DNA of 64,000 bases from Vicia villosa. Its lineage: Eukaryota; Streptophyta; Magnoliopsida; Fabales; Fabaceae. The stretch is taken from NCBI RefSeq assembly GCF_029867415.1, contig NW_026705156.1:761001-825000 (forward strand). The letters run 5' to 3'. Of this stretch, positions 10,166 to 23,900 are shown piece by piece; the stretch's first letter is position 1, and every line of letters begins with the position of its first letter. A program made the translations under genes and the position numbers. The notes under the pieces are model-generated. The model had not been told where the DNA came from and made no database searches. It was given only the letters and a program-made list of their open reading frames with translations.

Positions 10166-10611
10166 ATGTTGTTGCGGCGCAAAAAATACCCGAGCGTAAG
10201 GAACACTTCAAATACAATGGAGTCGCCGTCGATCTATATTTATTCCAAAATGAAAGGAAAAATATCGAATAAGACCCACGAGAAAAGGGAAATAGTCGCC
10301 GCAACCAAAAATGGGTTCAGGAGTCGGTTATGAAAAGGGAAGGTATTAACACCCACCTCACATCCGTTGTACTCAATGGAATTCATTTAGTTAGTTTTGT
10401 GAATGAGTGTTAACGTGATAGTTTGTGATTCTCTACTTATTGAGCAAGACAAAAAGAAAAGAAGGGTTTGGTTTTTTATTTTATTGGGCTCACCAAGTTT
10501 TCGAAATCCTATGCCTACGTATCCTCATGGTGCAATAAAGAAACCAGAGCTTTGTAGTTCGTGGTAGAAAACCACGTGTTGGTTGATTGATTTTAGAGAA
10601 TGGTGGGTTAT
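10166..10611 (-). mobile_element. Ogre/Tat-type LTR relic, left part
   Basis: The blocks AGTCGCCGTCGAT...TTCCAAAATGAAAGGAAAAA and GAGTCGGTTATGAAAAGGGA...AGGTATTAACACCC correspond in order to AGTCGCCACCGAC... and GGTTGGTTATACAAAGGGAAGG...TTTTAAGCACCC in the Ogre-type LTRs at 30700-30830 and 40800-40920. It is in the same orientation, so the element is minus-oriented. It is interrupted at about 10612 by another LTR and continues at about 12118. Confidence 0.7.
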
Positions 10612-10616
10612 ACATT

Positions 10617-12117
10617 TTAAGTGTTTAATAAGTGCCAAATTATAGTTATTTTTAGTAGTATTTTTGTGGCACTTATTAGATTGTTTCTTTTGATTTCTTT
10701 ATCAAAACCACAACTTTAGTGTAAATAATAGCTTTATAGTTTTACCATTTAAATATTGTTTAGATTAATCATTTTTGTTTCATTTTGTAGGATTTATCGC
10801 ATTATTGAGGCATTGGGCATTGGAACCAGAAATAAAGCTTCAAGATGCATTTTTGGAAGGAAATAAGGTGCTTCAGGGCGGGTTTAGCGATCTAGAGCAT
10901 GCTTAGAGGAATTTTGGTAGCTGGGAGCGTGCTAAGTGCAGGGTTAAGCACGATTTAAGTCGGTTTAAGATGCTTTTAAGAGGATCTACGTTAAGCACGC
11001 CCTGTTTGGCCCTAGCGTGGTCTCCGATTTTTTACTTGTATAAATAGAGTTCTCATCATATTTTTGAGTGTGTGGCCCAATTTTGAGAGGGGTTTCACCA
11101 TTTTTAGGGTTTCTACCATATTTTAGGATGAGACACCAATTTTGGAGTGTTAGATGCCTGGAAATTAACAAGGGAGGTTGAATCTTGAAGATTGGAAGTT
11201 GGATTAGCTTTAATTTTTTAGACATCAAGGTTGAGGTTTGCTCATATTATCTCTTCTCTTTGTATGATACCTTTTCTTGTTGGGATTTGGGTGATTTCAC
11301 CATTGTTGTATGTATGTCTTTTAAACTTTATATTGTGAACTTTATTTTGTTTGAATATAGAGGTTAATCCTTTTTCATAATATGTTTGATTTGTGTTGAA
11401 AGATGTATATCAAACTATTGATTTAAGATTTGTCATCTTTTGATAAACAATCTCTAGATATAGATTGGGGAGTTGATATTCACTTTGTATCTGATCTTAA
11501 TGTTTTGTGTTGTTTAAACCAATATAATCTCGCAACGCTGCTCTAGACACAGATTGTGTTGACGGGTGGTACGTGATTATAGAGATGATTAACTTTGTTC
11601 ACATGCTAATATTAGGAGAATGCATATTGTTATAGGTTTTATTGATCATGGTGTTATTTGTAATCTTTGCCTGATTCAATATTGAGGATATCCCTTTGTT
11701 AGATTCTAAATGCTAGACATAGCTTTAGGTTTAACATTCACATGGAATACTGATTCTTAATGCTTTTGTATTATTTAATAGGCTGAGAGATCGTCGATTA
11801 GACAATACGGATGATATCTCAACTTTGCGTTAGACATGACATCGATTAGGAGCGATACATGATGTTATTAATGAATGTTTAGATTGTATACAACTGATTG
11901 GTAAAATGCATATTGTATGGGCGAATAAAATCCAATCCTGAAAAGTTCTCTTCTCTCTGATACTTTACTTTTTTGTATACTATACATGTAAACGAACTTG
12001 CAAATCAAGCTCAGAAACATGGAGATTGTTGAACGACATTTGATTCCTCGCATTAATCCCTGTGGAGACGATAAAATCAAAATACTTAATTTTGCTTGCC
12101 GCTTTATCGCTTCAACA
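10617..12117 (+). mobile_element. Athila-like solo LTR (probable)
   Basis: A stretch of about 1.5 kb with no coding potential holds typical LTR parts: CTTGTATAAATAGAG as TATA/core promoter (about 11035) and an R/U5-like tail with AATCCCTGTGGAGACGATAAA (about 12054-12074) close to the end. It ends ...TTCAACA. The pentamer ACATT flanks it on both sides (10612-10616 and 12118-12122), although the left end then begins TTAAGTGTT instead of TG, so the 5' boundary could shift by a few bases. No internal region or second copy follows, hence solo LTR. Confidence 0.6.
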
Positions 12118-12122
12118 ACATT

Positions 12123-12880
12123 TACATCTTTGCTTGTTGCTCACTCTTGGAGACTAGCGTCTTAGTTTGTTTCGCGTTGAAATGACTAAAACTCACTCAT
12201 TTTTTAAAAGGTTTTCAAGGTCACACACAAGAGTTGAGTTAAATTTAAACGGATGTGCATAGGTGTACTCCTAGCGCGCATTTACCCAATATATTCAAAA
12301 GGATGTGCTTCCAATTGTCACTTGTTATCCAAGTTGATGAAATTTAATCTTTGCAGATTTTTAGTAAACATTTGAGCATAAGTGTACTCCTAGCATGCGT
12401 TTAACCAAGGTATTCAAAAGGATGTGCTTCCAATTGTCACTTGTTGTCCTAGTTTAATTAGAGTGTTTTAAGGCAAAATACCAAGGTATTCAAGAGGTGT
12501 GCTCCAATTGTCACTTGGTCTTTTGATTTTATTAAGAAAAAAGAAATTTGCACGTAGAAACCTCTTGACGTTGGATCAAGCGTTTGAAGTTTATTATGAA
12601 ATTATTTAAGATAAATGGAAGAGATACTCGACGTTGGATCGAGCACTTGCATTCCATTCATTTTTTTAGTTTGATTTGGAAAAAGACTCGATGTTGGATC
12701 GAGATTGTTTTTATTCTTTTTGAAAATGAATGGTTTTACGTTTATCATGAATTAGTAAATATACAAAGAAATAAAAATGAAAAAAGAAACAGTAAAATTA
12801 TTATAATGCCATGGAAATGGAAATACACTTTGTCAAATAGGGAATATTGTGGGTAAAGAGTAAAGAAATAGAAATAGAAT
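12123..12880 (-). mobile_element. Ogre/Tat-type LTR relic, right part, with short internal repeats
   Basis: Continuation of the relic left of the inserted LTR. It has three spaced copies of a GGATGTGCTTCCAATTGTCA-like motif (about 12300, 12420 and 12496) and three of a GACGTTGGATCAAGC-like motif (about 12568, 12631 and 12688). Tandem motifs of this kind are common in long legume LTRs. No gene is present and the far boundary was not found. Confidence 0.5.
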
Positions 12881-13025
12881 TAAGCCACACAAATAACTCT
12901 AAGCCTAAACAAATAAACAAACACAAAACTAATAATAAAATTAGTTAGTAATATTAATTACAATCAAATTAACAAATTTACATTAATTACTTAGACTAAA
13001 TAAAACTAATGAAGTATTCACCTTT

Positions 13026-13150
<125 letters not shown>

Positions 13151-13397
13151 TCATTAGTATAAATATAATGATATATATGTATTTTAACATTTATAATATA
13201 TGTGAACACATGTGGCGTCATTTTTCAGTCTGCGGTATATACTGTATCGCACATATAATTTCGAAACCAAGAAAACAAAACATGTTTTAAACAATGGACA
13301 AAATCAATATCCTAAATACGTGATATTTAATCTGACACTTATGTTTTAAGCTAGCATCCTATTTAAATTTACTAAAATATATTAGTTCATTAGTATG

Positions 13398-13497
<100 letters not shown>

Positions 13498-13499
13498 AT

Positions 13500-13799
13500 A
13501 TTTAGAGTTTTGAGTTAGAGATTAATATTTGTATTATTTGGATAACTTAAGTTATTTTCAATCATGTTAGAGTTGTTATTAGGGTTGCTAGATTTGTCAA
13601 TGGAGTTGTAAGAGTTGTATAAAAATTAAAGTTGAAGGTAGTTGTTTTATTATTACTTAAGTCAGACCATTAGCCAATTAGGTTCATAACTTTTACTGTT
13701 ATATGTAAGAGTTGTCAGTAGAGTATTTTTTTAGGCACTTTAGAGTTGTAGGGATTTTAGAGTTTCTTGGAAACTCTGTCAAGTTATAATTATATATTA
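13500..13799 (+). mobile_element. Possible left part of an old LTR split by the Mutator-like element
   Basis: Sequence rich in AGAGTTGT motifs, directly left of the 9-bp duplication of the Mutator-like element. Its continuation begins at 28123. The LTR 5' end could not be located. Confidence 0.35.
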
Positions 13800-14572
13800 G
13801 AGTGAAGATCCATTTTGGTTCATCACAAATATTACACGAGTCAAATTAGTCCCTCACAAAAAAATTGACTGAACATAATCTCTTACAAAATTTAACCGGA
13901 TCATATTAGTCCTTCTGCTAATATTTTTCTCAAATTGGTTTTTTCCTACTTCTAAATCAGTTCTTTTCATACTTTTAAACTGTGACTGAACTGACACGTT
14001 AGATTTTTTTTATTTTTTATTTTTTAAATACTAAACTAATTTTTATTTTTAATTTCATTTTTAAACAGTTATCAATGAATATTATCAAAAAAGCCAAAAT
14101 TATTTTTTATAAAGTAATTTTTAAATAAGTAATTTTCATGATTTCTACTAATATTAACAAATTTTATACATAAATTTTTATCTATGAGGTCTCAAATCTA
14201 AGTCCCTTCAAGTTAAATAGACAAATTAATTTCTATTTTATTAAATTGACTGTCATTTAATCTACAGAGACTTAGGTTCGAGACCATATTAATATAAATT
14301 TTGTATTTTTTATTTTAAATTTAGAATTATTTAAGATTAACCACATCAGCCTGAGTTCAACTCCTTATAAGAAACAATTTTGGCTTTTTTATATTATTAA
14401 TTTATAATTGTTTAAAAATGAAATTAAAAATAAAAATTTAAAAAATAAAATAAAATCCAACGTGGCAATCCAGTCATGGTTTAAAACTAGGAAAAAACCG
14501 GTTTGAAAAAAATATTAACAGAAGAACTTATATGATCCAGTTAAATTTTATAAGGGATTAAATTGTGTCTAT

Positions 14573-16740
14573 CTACAATATAAGAAAGTTATATGTTCTG
14601 AAAAAGACCGAATTATCCCTTTTGTTCTACAGGCTGCCACGTGGGTACCTTGAATGCTCTTCTTTCTTTCTTGCTAACTATGCACGTATGCCAATCTACC
14701 AACTAAAAGTTATTCCAATAAATCCAAGTAAAAGCTTTTCCAATATTATATTTTGTAAATCTTTCTTGAAAACACAATTTTATCAATTCCCACACTCCAA
14801 CTAAAGTTAACTCACGAGTTGTTTCCTTTTTCTCTTTGTTCTCTCTCTTCCATCTCTCTGATTTCTCAAACCCATCTTCCACCTTTTTCTGTTTTTACAA
14901 TGTCTTCTCTCTCTTGCTACATCATCTCTTTCTATTTCTCTTCTTTCATATTGTTTCAATCTTTCCATTTCTCTTTCTCTCTCTTCTCTTTCTATCTGAC
15001 GACTGAGTCTTCTTCCTCAACCTTCTCTTCCTCTTCCTCAACCTTCCCCCTTCTTTTTCTTCCTCACCTTCGTTCTGTAACAACATCATCACCATCCTCT
15101 TCTAACTCTTTTGTGGTTTGTTTTTAGGTTAAAGACTGAATCAAGTTTTGCCGGTGAATTTTGAAGTTAAAAAGGTATGGGTTTTGTTTGGTTTTCTTAT
15201 AAACTTAGGGTTTTGATTCTATAGATAGGATTTTTGTGGTTGATTTGATGATTTTGTGGTTTATTTTCCAGGTTATAGGCTGGATCCGGTTTTACCGGTG
15301 AGTTTAAGAAAAGAATGTTGTTTTTTAAAATACAACATTTCTTCTATTCGTTTTTTAAGCATTATTTTATTTGCATTTCACTGATAATTTTGGTGCTAAT
15401 TTTCACAGATCTTGACTATAATAAGATGAAGCAAAAACTTTCAGATCTGGAATGAGAACGTGTAAAATTGAAACGACTTCTAGCGGATCTGAAATTGAAA
15501 CCACGGGAACATCGGATCTGAAATTGAAATCACTGAATTTGATATCAAATCCACCAGATTTGAAATCAACTCTCACCTTCTTCATACTTACAAGGTCTGT
15601 CTATTCACTTTTGCCATTGTTTTCCATGTTTTGATATGTTCAGAGGTCATACTTTTTATTTTCGATTTTATCGTGTTCAAGGTCAAACTGTGAGCAATAT
15701 GTGTGTGTTGCAATGCTGAAATGTTGATGTTGCGGTTTTTTGATTTTTTTCCTTTTGTGTTTTTCAGATCTCGCCATTTTCTTCTTTCAAATTTCACCTT
15801 GCTTAACTGTTGTGTTTTTACTGTTGCGATTTTTCGCTCTCATTTAAATAAGTTTGTATTTTTATTTTATTTTAGAAAGCCTTTTGTATGTGTGCAATTG
15901 TTTTTGATAATTGGGTAGCCAATCCAATGAGTTATTTGTTGAATAAATCGATATGTTAAAATTTATTTATAATTGTAACAACAACTATAAATTTTTTACC
16001 CTAATTATTTTTCTGTAAGTTAATGTAGCAAAGATTTGTCAAATAATTATTATTTTTTAAAATATTTTTAAGTTTGTATTTTTGTAGAGTTCAACATTAA
16101 TTTTTATCTTAAAAATTAAAATTTATGTTTGAGATTTTTAATTTGTTATATGTATTGAATAGGATTATGAAATGGAACAATGGAAGGATGGTATCCAAAT
16201 TCAAGAGGTATCAAGAAGATTATGAATTTGAAATCAATAGTATTTGTTATATTGTAATCAATTATAGATTAATTCAAAATGGATATTTGTTCTTTATGTT
16301 AATGCCACTTTTATTATTATTTTATTTGTTGTACCCTTTGTTTATATTTGTTACTGCAATAATATATTATTATGATCTTTAATATGAAAACAATATTATT
16401 GTCTATCTTTAATATTAATTGCATCTTGAAATATTTTATTTCCAATTATATTATTGTCTTTCATATTATTGAATTTTTAATTGTGTTGATGACAAAAGGA
16501 GAATATAAAAGTGAAGTTGTGAGATTGGTGGTAGTGATGAGTGAAACAATGATAACATGAAGAAAATTGTGAGAGTGATGGTTGAACTATAAAAAATTAA
16601 ATTGTGATAAGAGAGAGATTAGACATTTGCTTGGAGTTGGACAGCTACAGTAGGCTACATCATGAAAGAAAAGAGGCACACGGCTCCATTTTTTCATGTC
16701 AGACACGTTTTCACTATAATAATAGGCTAAAATTAAAACA
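14573..16740 (+). other. Helitron 5' region, no recognised gene
   Basis: This segment has a CT-rich tract (14820-15110) and two GTTA(A/T)AG(A/G)CTG-A-TC...TT(T/G)(A/C)CCGGTGA-like repeats (15127 and 15273), the second preceded by a TTTTCCAG acceptor-like site. The look is that of a UTR/intron-rich gene 5' end, possibly captured by the Helitron, but no domain can be recognised in any frame. The 102-codon ORF at 14819 is low-complexity Ser/Phe/Leu from the CT-rich tract and probably not a gene. Confidence 0.4.
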
Positions 16741-16744
16741 ATAG

Positions 16745-16746
<2 letters not shown>

Positions 16747-16818
<72 letters not shown>
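16747..16818. repeat. (AT)n microsatellite
   Basis: Pure AT dinucleotide, 72 bp, inside the Helitron. Confidence 0.97.
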
Positions 16819-16822
<4 letters not shown>

Positions 16823-17046
16823 CGGATTCGAGTTTAACTACATAAACTTACTTTTGATACTTTTGATTCTATATATTATAGAAATAAAAAAGTGTATTTC
16901 TTATAAAAAAATCAAAACATACACGTTTTTTTTCTCATCTTTAATCTATTTTTAACTACTGATATATTATAATATTATAATAGTAAAAGAATATCAATCA
17001 AATGAACAATTTTATCAACAATTCAATAGACATGATAGAGAAATAC

Positions 17047-17048
<2 letters not shown>

Positions 17049-17127
<79 letters not shown>
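17049..17127. repeat. (AT)n microsatellite
   Basis: Pure TA dinucleotide, 79 bp, inside the Helitron. Confidence 0.97.
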
Positions 17128-17130
<3 letters not shown>

Positions 17131-17495
17131 GACATTATTTTTCATTTTTATATTACTCTTTTCAAAAAGTATTGACCATTTACATTTAATTTTTTTTTAT
17201 GAAAAATAAAAGACAATTAATGATAATTAATTGTGAACCAATTTTATTTATTTAAGCAAAATATTATGATTTTATTTTAAGATGGGTGAAAAAAGTGAAC
17301 TTATGTTCTCTCTTCTCTACCACATTTAATTTAATTTAATTGATTCTTTGATGTTATAACCACATGGAGGAGTATTTTAAGCAAAGGAGAATTTGAAAAC
17401 TTAAAATGAAATAAAATTGAATTACATGGGTACTATATCACTATTAAACTCTTGTATGTATCTAAACTATCAATTAAAAATAAGTAAAATTTAAA

Positions 17496-17597
17496 CACTT
17501 GAGTACATAGGTACTTGCTGCTACTATATATTATATTATGATATGCACTTGAGTACATAGGTACCTGTTGTTACTATATAGTAGATATTATGATATG
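17496..17597. repeat. Tandem duplication of about 50 bp
   Basis: CACTTGAGTACATAGGTAC followed by a TGxTGxTACTATATA stretch occurs twice at a 50-bp interval with small differences. The rest of 17128-18000 is AT-rich with no gene. Confidence 0.75.
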
Positions 17598-18004
17598 CTA
17601 TTGGCTCTATGACTTTGACAACACGATGCCCCTCTATCTTTTTTTGAGATGACAAATAAAACACTATTGTATATTTTATTTATCATATCAAAATAAATAT
17701 ATAAAAATAATTTTAAAATAATTAAAAAGAGAAAATATTAAATGTCATTAACTTAAATAGATTTTATGTTATACCAACAAATGAGAGAGAAATTTTATCT
17801 TCAAATTTATCCCCTTAATTAAAACAATTATTCTAATATATTTATTATTTTTGTTAAATAAGTAGATAAAATGATCTAATTTTCTCTAGGATAAAAAAAT
17901 ATACTCTGAGATGAATTATGATAGTGATGGTAGTTGGATACCAACTTGTATTATAAGTATATAGAATCAAAGTAAAATCATAGAATTTATCTCATATTAA
18001 TATT

Positions 18005-18009
<5 letters not shown>

Positions 18010-18095
<86 letters not shown>
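18010..18095. repeat. (AT)n microsatellite
   Basis: Pure AT dinucleotide, about 86 bp, the third array within the Helitron. Confidence 0.97.
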
Positions 18096-18097
<2 letters not shown>

Positions 18098-18179
18098 GCA
18101 CACTTCATGGATATTTAAACATGTTTATAAAAATACATGTCATTTTAGTTAATTTTCTAAGTTTTTTTTATATAATGAT

Positions 18180-18265
18180 TTTGTTGATCTAAATATTTTT
18201 ACGGGTGCTAAACATTTTTCTATACATTCAATTATTATTTTTTCACGGGTACTAGAAATTTTTCT
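18180..18265 (+). repeat. Left part of the Helitron 3' minisatellite
   Basis: About two units of a CACGGGTACTAGAAATTTTT / CTATACATTCAATTATTATT-type repeat. The array is interrupted by the LTR retrotransposon at 18266 and resumes at 27586. Confidence 0.8.
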
Positions 18266-20967
18266 TGTAACACCCCATACATATATGTCTAGAATAATAT
18301 GTAGTGATGTTATAAATGGTACAAGAAACATACATAAGCGGTAAAGACAAGGAATTAAAATTCGTATACAATTCAAATGTCCAACTGAAAACGTATATGA
18401 TTGGCTTGTCTTCAACAATGCACAGCGGAAAGGTAATGTCTAACGAGGTCTTCCTGCCAATTGCTTATCCATAGGCTTCAAGCAATCCATCCAGCAATCC
18501 ATCTACCTCTAACCTGTTCCTGAAAAAAAATTAAGAGGAATGGGGTGAGATTACTAAATCTCAGTGAGTTCCCCTATCTTACGGGTTCACTCGGTTCTAC
18601 AAGGTACATGCAAGCAAACGGATTCACCGAGAATCCGGGTTTTTCCTCACGGCTAGGTACAAGTACAAACAAGGGTAATATCATCGTTGGTAGTCCCATA
18701 ACTAGCCGACGAGATAGCAAACAAACAGGTACACAGCCAACAACAAGCAGATATGCAGACTCGTACCCATGTACGAGGAATCCAGGAGTAAGTTTACTTG
18801 CCTGCTACATAGACTACGCATCCACACCCTCGATGAGTTACCTCTCATGCCTAATTGTCGAGAGACTTGTACATGCACATCACAAGTGAATCGGATAAGT
18901 CCTACATGGTTTATCCGTGACGAGTTACAGCTGTGACTTGCCTACATGGCTTCACGGCCCCGTCAATCACCATACGCCAATGTGATCGCTACAATGTACA
19001 AAACGCCATCACGACTACATGAGCTCACCGGGGGAAAGCCTAGTAATATTGTCTATTTGACATCACTAGAGGTGAGTTTACTGAGAAGTGCATCCTATAT
19101 GGTACCACTACCTCACCATACCAAGCACGCAGATGTTTACCTGCTAGAGGAACGCCATAAAAGACCCTCTCAGCGCATCGCAATGGTAGCTCAGGTGCGT
19201 AAGACATACCCAGATCACACAGCAAGGTATCCCAGATCACACAGCAAGGCACGAACTAAAGATCACACAGCAATAGTCGTGGTCTTAAGCGATTTACCCT
19301 CTATTAGCCAGGCCTACTCCGATTCAAGCATATACACACATCACCGAGATCACACCGCACGGTATAAGCCATCACACAGGCAATCACATCCGAATGTTCA
19401 ACCGGAACAAACGGGAAACAATGCATAATTATACGTAACGTTACATGTGATTCATACATCATCAAACATGTATACCAATGTCATAACCATAGTGTAATCA
19501 TGCATTCAATCATCATAGAAACACATAATCAATCAATTAATATCATGATAATTCTCATTTCATAACATGAGGCTTTCGGTTCCTGATTCGGAACGAAACA
19601 ACACTCAACAGGGAAAGGTATAAATTCTGCATCAGGCCAGTTCGCTACGCGAACCTCCAGCGAAGCCCCGATTCGCTACAGCGAGCAATAGCGAGCTCCA
19701 GCGAATAAATCAAATCAATTCCCAGACTTATTCGCTACTCGGTTGCTGCAGCGAACCACTCGCTACAGCGAGCCAAAGTTCGCTAAGCGAAAGTTCTTAA
19801 CAAAGGAAAAACCAGAACTTCCCATAACACATTTAAACTCCTAAAAATACGCCAAGGATTCAAAGTTCAGTTTAGGGTAACATTATGCAGCTTAATAGTC
19901 AAGTTAACATCTTGGTCCAAGTCTAACACAAGGATAACATCTTATCGCCATAAACTCGTGGCTAATTGTGCTTATTCTAATCCCAAGCAACACGTAATCA
20001 TGTACCATAATTTATGTCTGCATAAAAAGCATATTATCTGAGCATTATCACGTAGAGAACTGAAAGACCTTTCCAACGCTTCTGACGGCGCTCCGTTTCG
20101 AGTTGTAGAACTCAAGTCATGGCCGTTTTATTGAAAATAGAATTATGCAGTCTGCAGGCATTCGCTGCAGCGAACACAGAGTTCGCTGTAGCGAACCTGA
20201 TAGTGCAGAACACGAATTTTGGGTTCTAACAGCCATTCTTTGCATCTCAATCCACCCCAAATCAAACCCTAACATACAATGTCGACCCAAGGCTTATATT
20301 AATCATCCAAAGCATAAGGAAGCATCATAAGAACACATTTATATGAATTGATCAAGCATGCAACAAGTTATCCCAATCTAAACCCTTGACATGTAAGATT
20401 CCCAAAATCCTACCCACATTCCTAACTATGGAACTCACCTTATCCCATGAAGGTTCTGAGTTGTAGAGGTTGAAAGGATGATAATGATGCTCTCAAGGTT
20501 CTCCTTTGATTAAAATTCTACCTCCAATGTTGTCAAACCCGCATGCATGTCTTTCCCAAAAATTCAGCATCAGACCCTCTACTTCAAACGCGTTTTTCTC
20601 CATGATAAAGAACATGCAAGAGGCGATCCATATATGCAAATTGTAGAGAAATTCGTAAGCTTTCCAACGGGACCAGAATCATCTCAATCGGAGTTGCGAG
20701 TGAAGAGTTATTACCTGTTTAGTGAAGGTTGTTCATAGTGTGCGAAAATGCAATTGATGAAGATGAACATGAGTCTTCCTCTCCTCTCCCATGCTTCTAA
20801 GTTTCTCATCTTCTTTCCTACTTCTGATCCCTTCAGCCAAACAAACCCTTATATCTCTCTCTTGGACCAACATGCCCTTTATCTAACCCATATTTACCAT
20901 TATGCCACATTGTTCATTATTCTACTAATATCACATAATCATGCTTAGAACAATATAGGATATTACA
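18266..20967 (-). repeat. LTR (3' LTR of the minus-oriented element)
   Basis: 2702 bp, TG...CA bounded. It contains a cluster of TTCGCT/AGCGAA palindromes (19641-19795 and 20161-20197) and four GATCACAC(A/C)GCA repeats (19213-19360). ORFs of 114 and 160 codons on the plus strand are antisense to the element, occur equally in both LTRs and look incidental. Confidence 0.95.
19641..20197. repeat. Cluster of TTCGCT...AGCGAA short palindromes
   Basis: At least six small hairpin-capable palindromes share the same half-sites. Examples are TTCGCTACGCGAA (19641), CTCGCTACAGCGAG (19758), TTCGCTAAGCGAA (19779), TTCGCTGCAGCGAA (20160) and TTCGCTGTAGCGAA (20183). The second LTR carries the same set (26259-26412 and 26779-26815), with one palindrome broken by a base change. 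Confidence 0.85.
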
Positions 20968-20981
20968 TTCTCCCCCCCCTT
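20968..20981 (-). other. Polypurine tract
   Basis: On the minus strand AAGGGGGGGGAGAA directly precedes the TG of the downstream LTR, the normal place of plus-strand priming. Confidence 0.88.
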
Positions 20982-23900
20982 AAATAGAATTCGCCCTCGA
21001 ATTCCTTCCAATCACCATGATAGCAAGCTTCTCACATCTTCTACCAGTGAGGGGACGAATGTTCCTTGCGTTCCTCCCTTGGACAAACCTAACGACTTCC
21101 ATTGAAAGTCGTTACATCCAAGAAATACAACTCATATATGCGCATGTGTCCAAACACTCTTGACTAGGACCACAGTCGACCCACAACATATCTCTTTTGA
21201 TACTTTGCATCAACATACTTCGGACGATCCTTCCAAGGTTCACAACCTTACTTCTTCACACGGAGCCGTCATAGCTTCAATATTTCGAGAAGTCTACTCT
21301 AGTCGAACAATTCTCATATGAAATGTCTGCCAAGCTCAACCCTACTCAACATAAGCCACAAACTTTCCACTCTTGCCCTTGGTTTCTAGAAACACTGTCA
21401 TCCCAAGAAATCTTACTAAAACTTTCCTTCGATGACGATATTCTAGATTCACATCCAAACAGATCCTTCATTCAGTCTTAGACCACATTAGTGCCATTGC
21501 AATCCACAAGGGAGTAGAATCCCGCAACTACAACCTTGATATCCGACAACTTCTCATAAAGTGCCACTGACACGGTTGAACCCTAACAGTGGTCCTACAA
21601 CCATCGTCCAAGTTTTCACGCACGCTCATAAGTGCACAAGACATATCCTCGATGAGTATTTGTCAAGAAACATCCTTTACCTGACTTCATCATTCCAATG
21701 GTCACTATGCTCACAAGCTCGACCGTTGATCAGGGGACAACTAATCACACATCAATCATGAAGCCTCCTCTAAGTCGGTCCATCAACATTACCTCTCAAG
21801 ATTATGTGGATCACCGAGAGATAGAAACAAACGAAATATTGCTCTAGAGAGTTCTCTTAGGAAGATATCTTCATTCCAACATAAAATCTTACAAGTAGTT
21901 CGTCCATACCCACTACGTAACCATCTGGTTTTGCCTATCCGTTGCGCTACTCTGATCACCACCAGTCACACACTTCTTCGAATCCTCTTTATTACACTTT
22001 ATCCATGGTCCACTTAATTCCTTTACTACACTACACTTAGTCTTTTAATAGTAACAGTTCCTTCTCGGCATTCGTCCGAATATAACACGTGCTAGAACCT
22101 TAAACACACTCTTCGCCCACTACTCCCTGAGGTTGAGTGATCTCAAAAATCAAGTCTCCAAATCTTCCATGATTCTGGATTAGGTCTACTTGAACACAAC
22201 TTGGTCCACATACTTCGGTTCAAGAACTCCCAAAGCCAAGTGCTTTTTCCGAGTACGAGTTTGCCTGATCTTACCGACTTCCACACCTTACAACTGTTGC
22301 GATATCTCTTCCTAACTATACGACTTCATGCCGTTGGTGTGACAATACTTCTAATAACTCACATGACTTGACTGATGTAATAATCCTCTCTCGGTCGCAC
22401 TTCAATCACATAGTCATCTAATACCTCTTCGTCTCCGAATCTGACACAAGTCGACTTCTTCGATTGCGTTCTCCAATGCAACATTTATAACTACAAAGGT
22501 TTAGTCACAAAACAAGAGATCATACTCAGTGCCTCTACTTTTCCGAGTTCGAAATTTCCTACGTTACTGAGGATCTACCAATACCCCTCTAGGTATGTTA
22601 CACATCGAGCTAATCCAAGATACGCTTCATCCATTCCAACACTGTCCCCCAAGGTTAGAGAATTGCCACGCCTCGTGCCGCCCAGGATACATTGTTCACA
22701 CATGTCACAAATCTCAGACACTCACGCGCAAAGGTTCACCAATCTGACAGATTAAGAAACATCCATGATGTAGAAACCTAAACTTCTCACGTGACCACGA
22801 CCACCCAAGGTCTCCTCATTAGCGTAGCGTTAGAATCTAATTCATCCCATTATCACCCGCTCGCATAATCCTGAATCATCGAGTGCGACATATGGATTCC
22901 TATTCCACCTACCTTCTGAGAATTTTGGGTTCGTGTCTCACGAGTACCAAATCAGGATCCTACCTCGAGTTTCAGATCAACCCTGTCTCATATCTGTCGA
23001 AAAATACGACTCGCATCTCGTGCGCGACAGCGACACTGTGGCGTCATACTTGTCTAGTAGTACTAACATGGTGGTCCAACTCCGAGGCCATGCATTCAAG
23101 TAACTTACCCAGTAACATATAACGATCTCAACTCGTATCCTATCACCACGACTGATAATAACTGGACAAGTCTCCCACTGGGGTCATTGCTCCTCAAGTC
23201 TTTTCAGTCACACTCCTTAGGATGCTGAAACCTAAGAGTGTTACACGTTCAGGGTTAACTTCCGTTAAACGCAACAAGCTAGATCTGACTTGATAAGAAT
23301 TTCGTCCGAGTTCCATGCCGGGAGTGCACTCGTTCACACAGGGCACACACAATATCTCTACAGATAACTCCCACCATATTAGAACATCATGGCTACAACG
23401 ACAATCACAAAATGTGTTCAACCTGTCGTTGTTGCAGATAACCACTAGTTCAATCCACCTAAGTACCCAACACCTAGCGTAGTTCTACGGCTTCACTCGG
23501 GGTTAGATGAATCACAACTAGTAGAGAACAAGGATCATTGCACTCTACATTCTCATTCATTCAGTTGCCTCCTAGCGTAGTTCTAGGACTCACGCAGTTC
23601 ATAATGAGCATGAAGATGTAGTAGCTCCTTCCACCAGAACAGACATCTAGGAAATCTTCCCAATTAGAGGTCACCACTTCCACTTGTTCGATCAGTTCTT
23701 CTCTGGGTGACTACCTACTACTTGGGGTACACCAGAACGAGTCAGAGTGTAGCTCCTTATCTGTACAAGTACTTCCCAAGCCAGATTAACTAAAAGATCC
23801 ACTATCTCTATCCAACTCCCATAAGTCTTCCATCCAACCGTTTCTCTATCCATGTATGCTACTAACACCATGATCGGGCAACAAATTCTAAGTTGGGCTT

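Noticed and set aside
14819..15127. 102-codon Ser/Phe/Leu-rich ORF resembling a signal-peptide protein
   Set aside because: Arises from a CT-rich tract; low complexity, no domain and no supporting neighbours.
18545..19428. Plus-strand ORFs of 114 and 160 codons, repeated at 25163-26046
   Set aside because: They lie antisense within the two LTRs of one retrotransposon and show no domain. Their near-identity reflects recent LTR duplication.
22370..22420. LDDY-like word on the minus strand in the 18-27 kb element, resembling an RT YxDD box
   Set aside because: The surrounding residues do not fit RT motifs and the frame is broken nearby.
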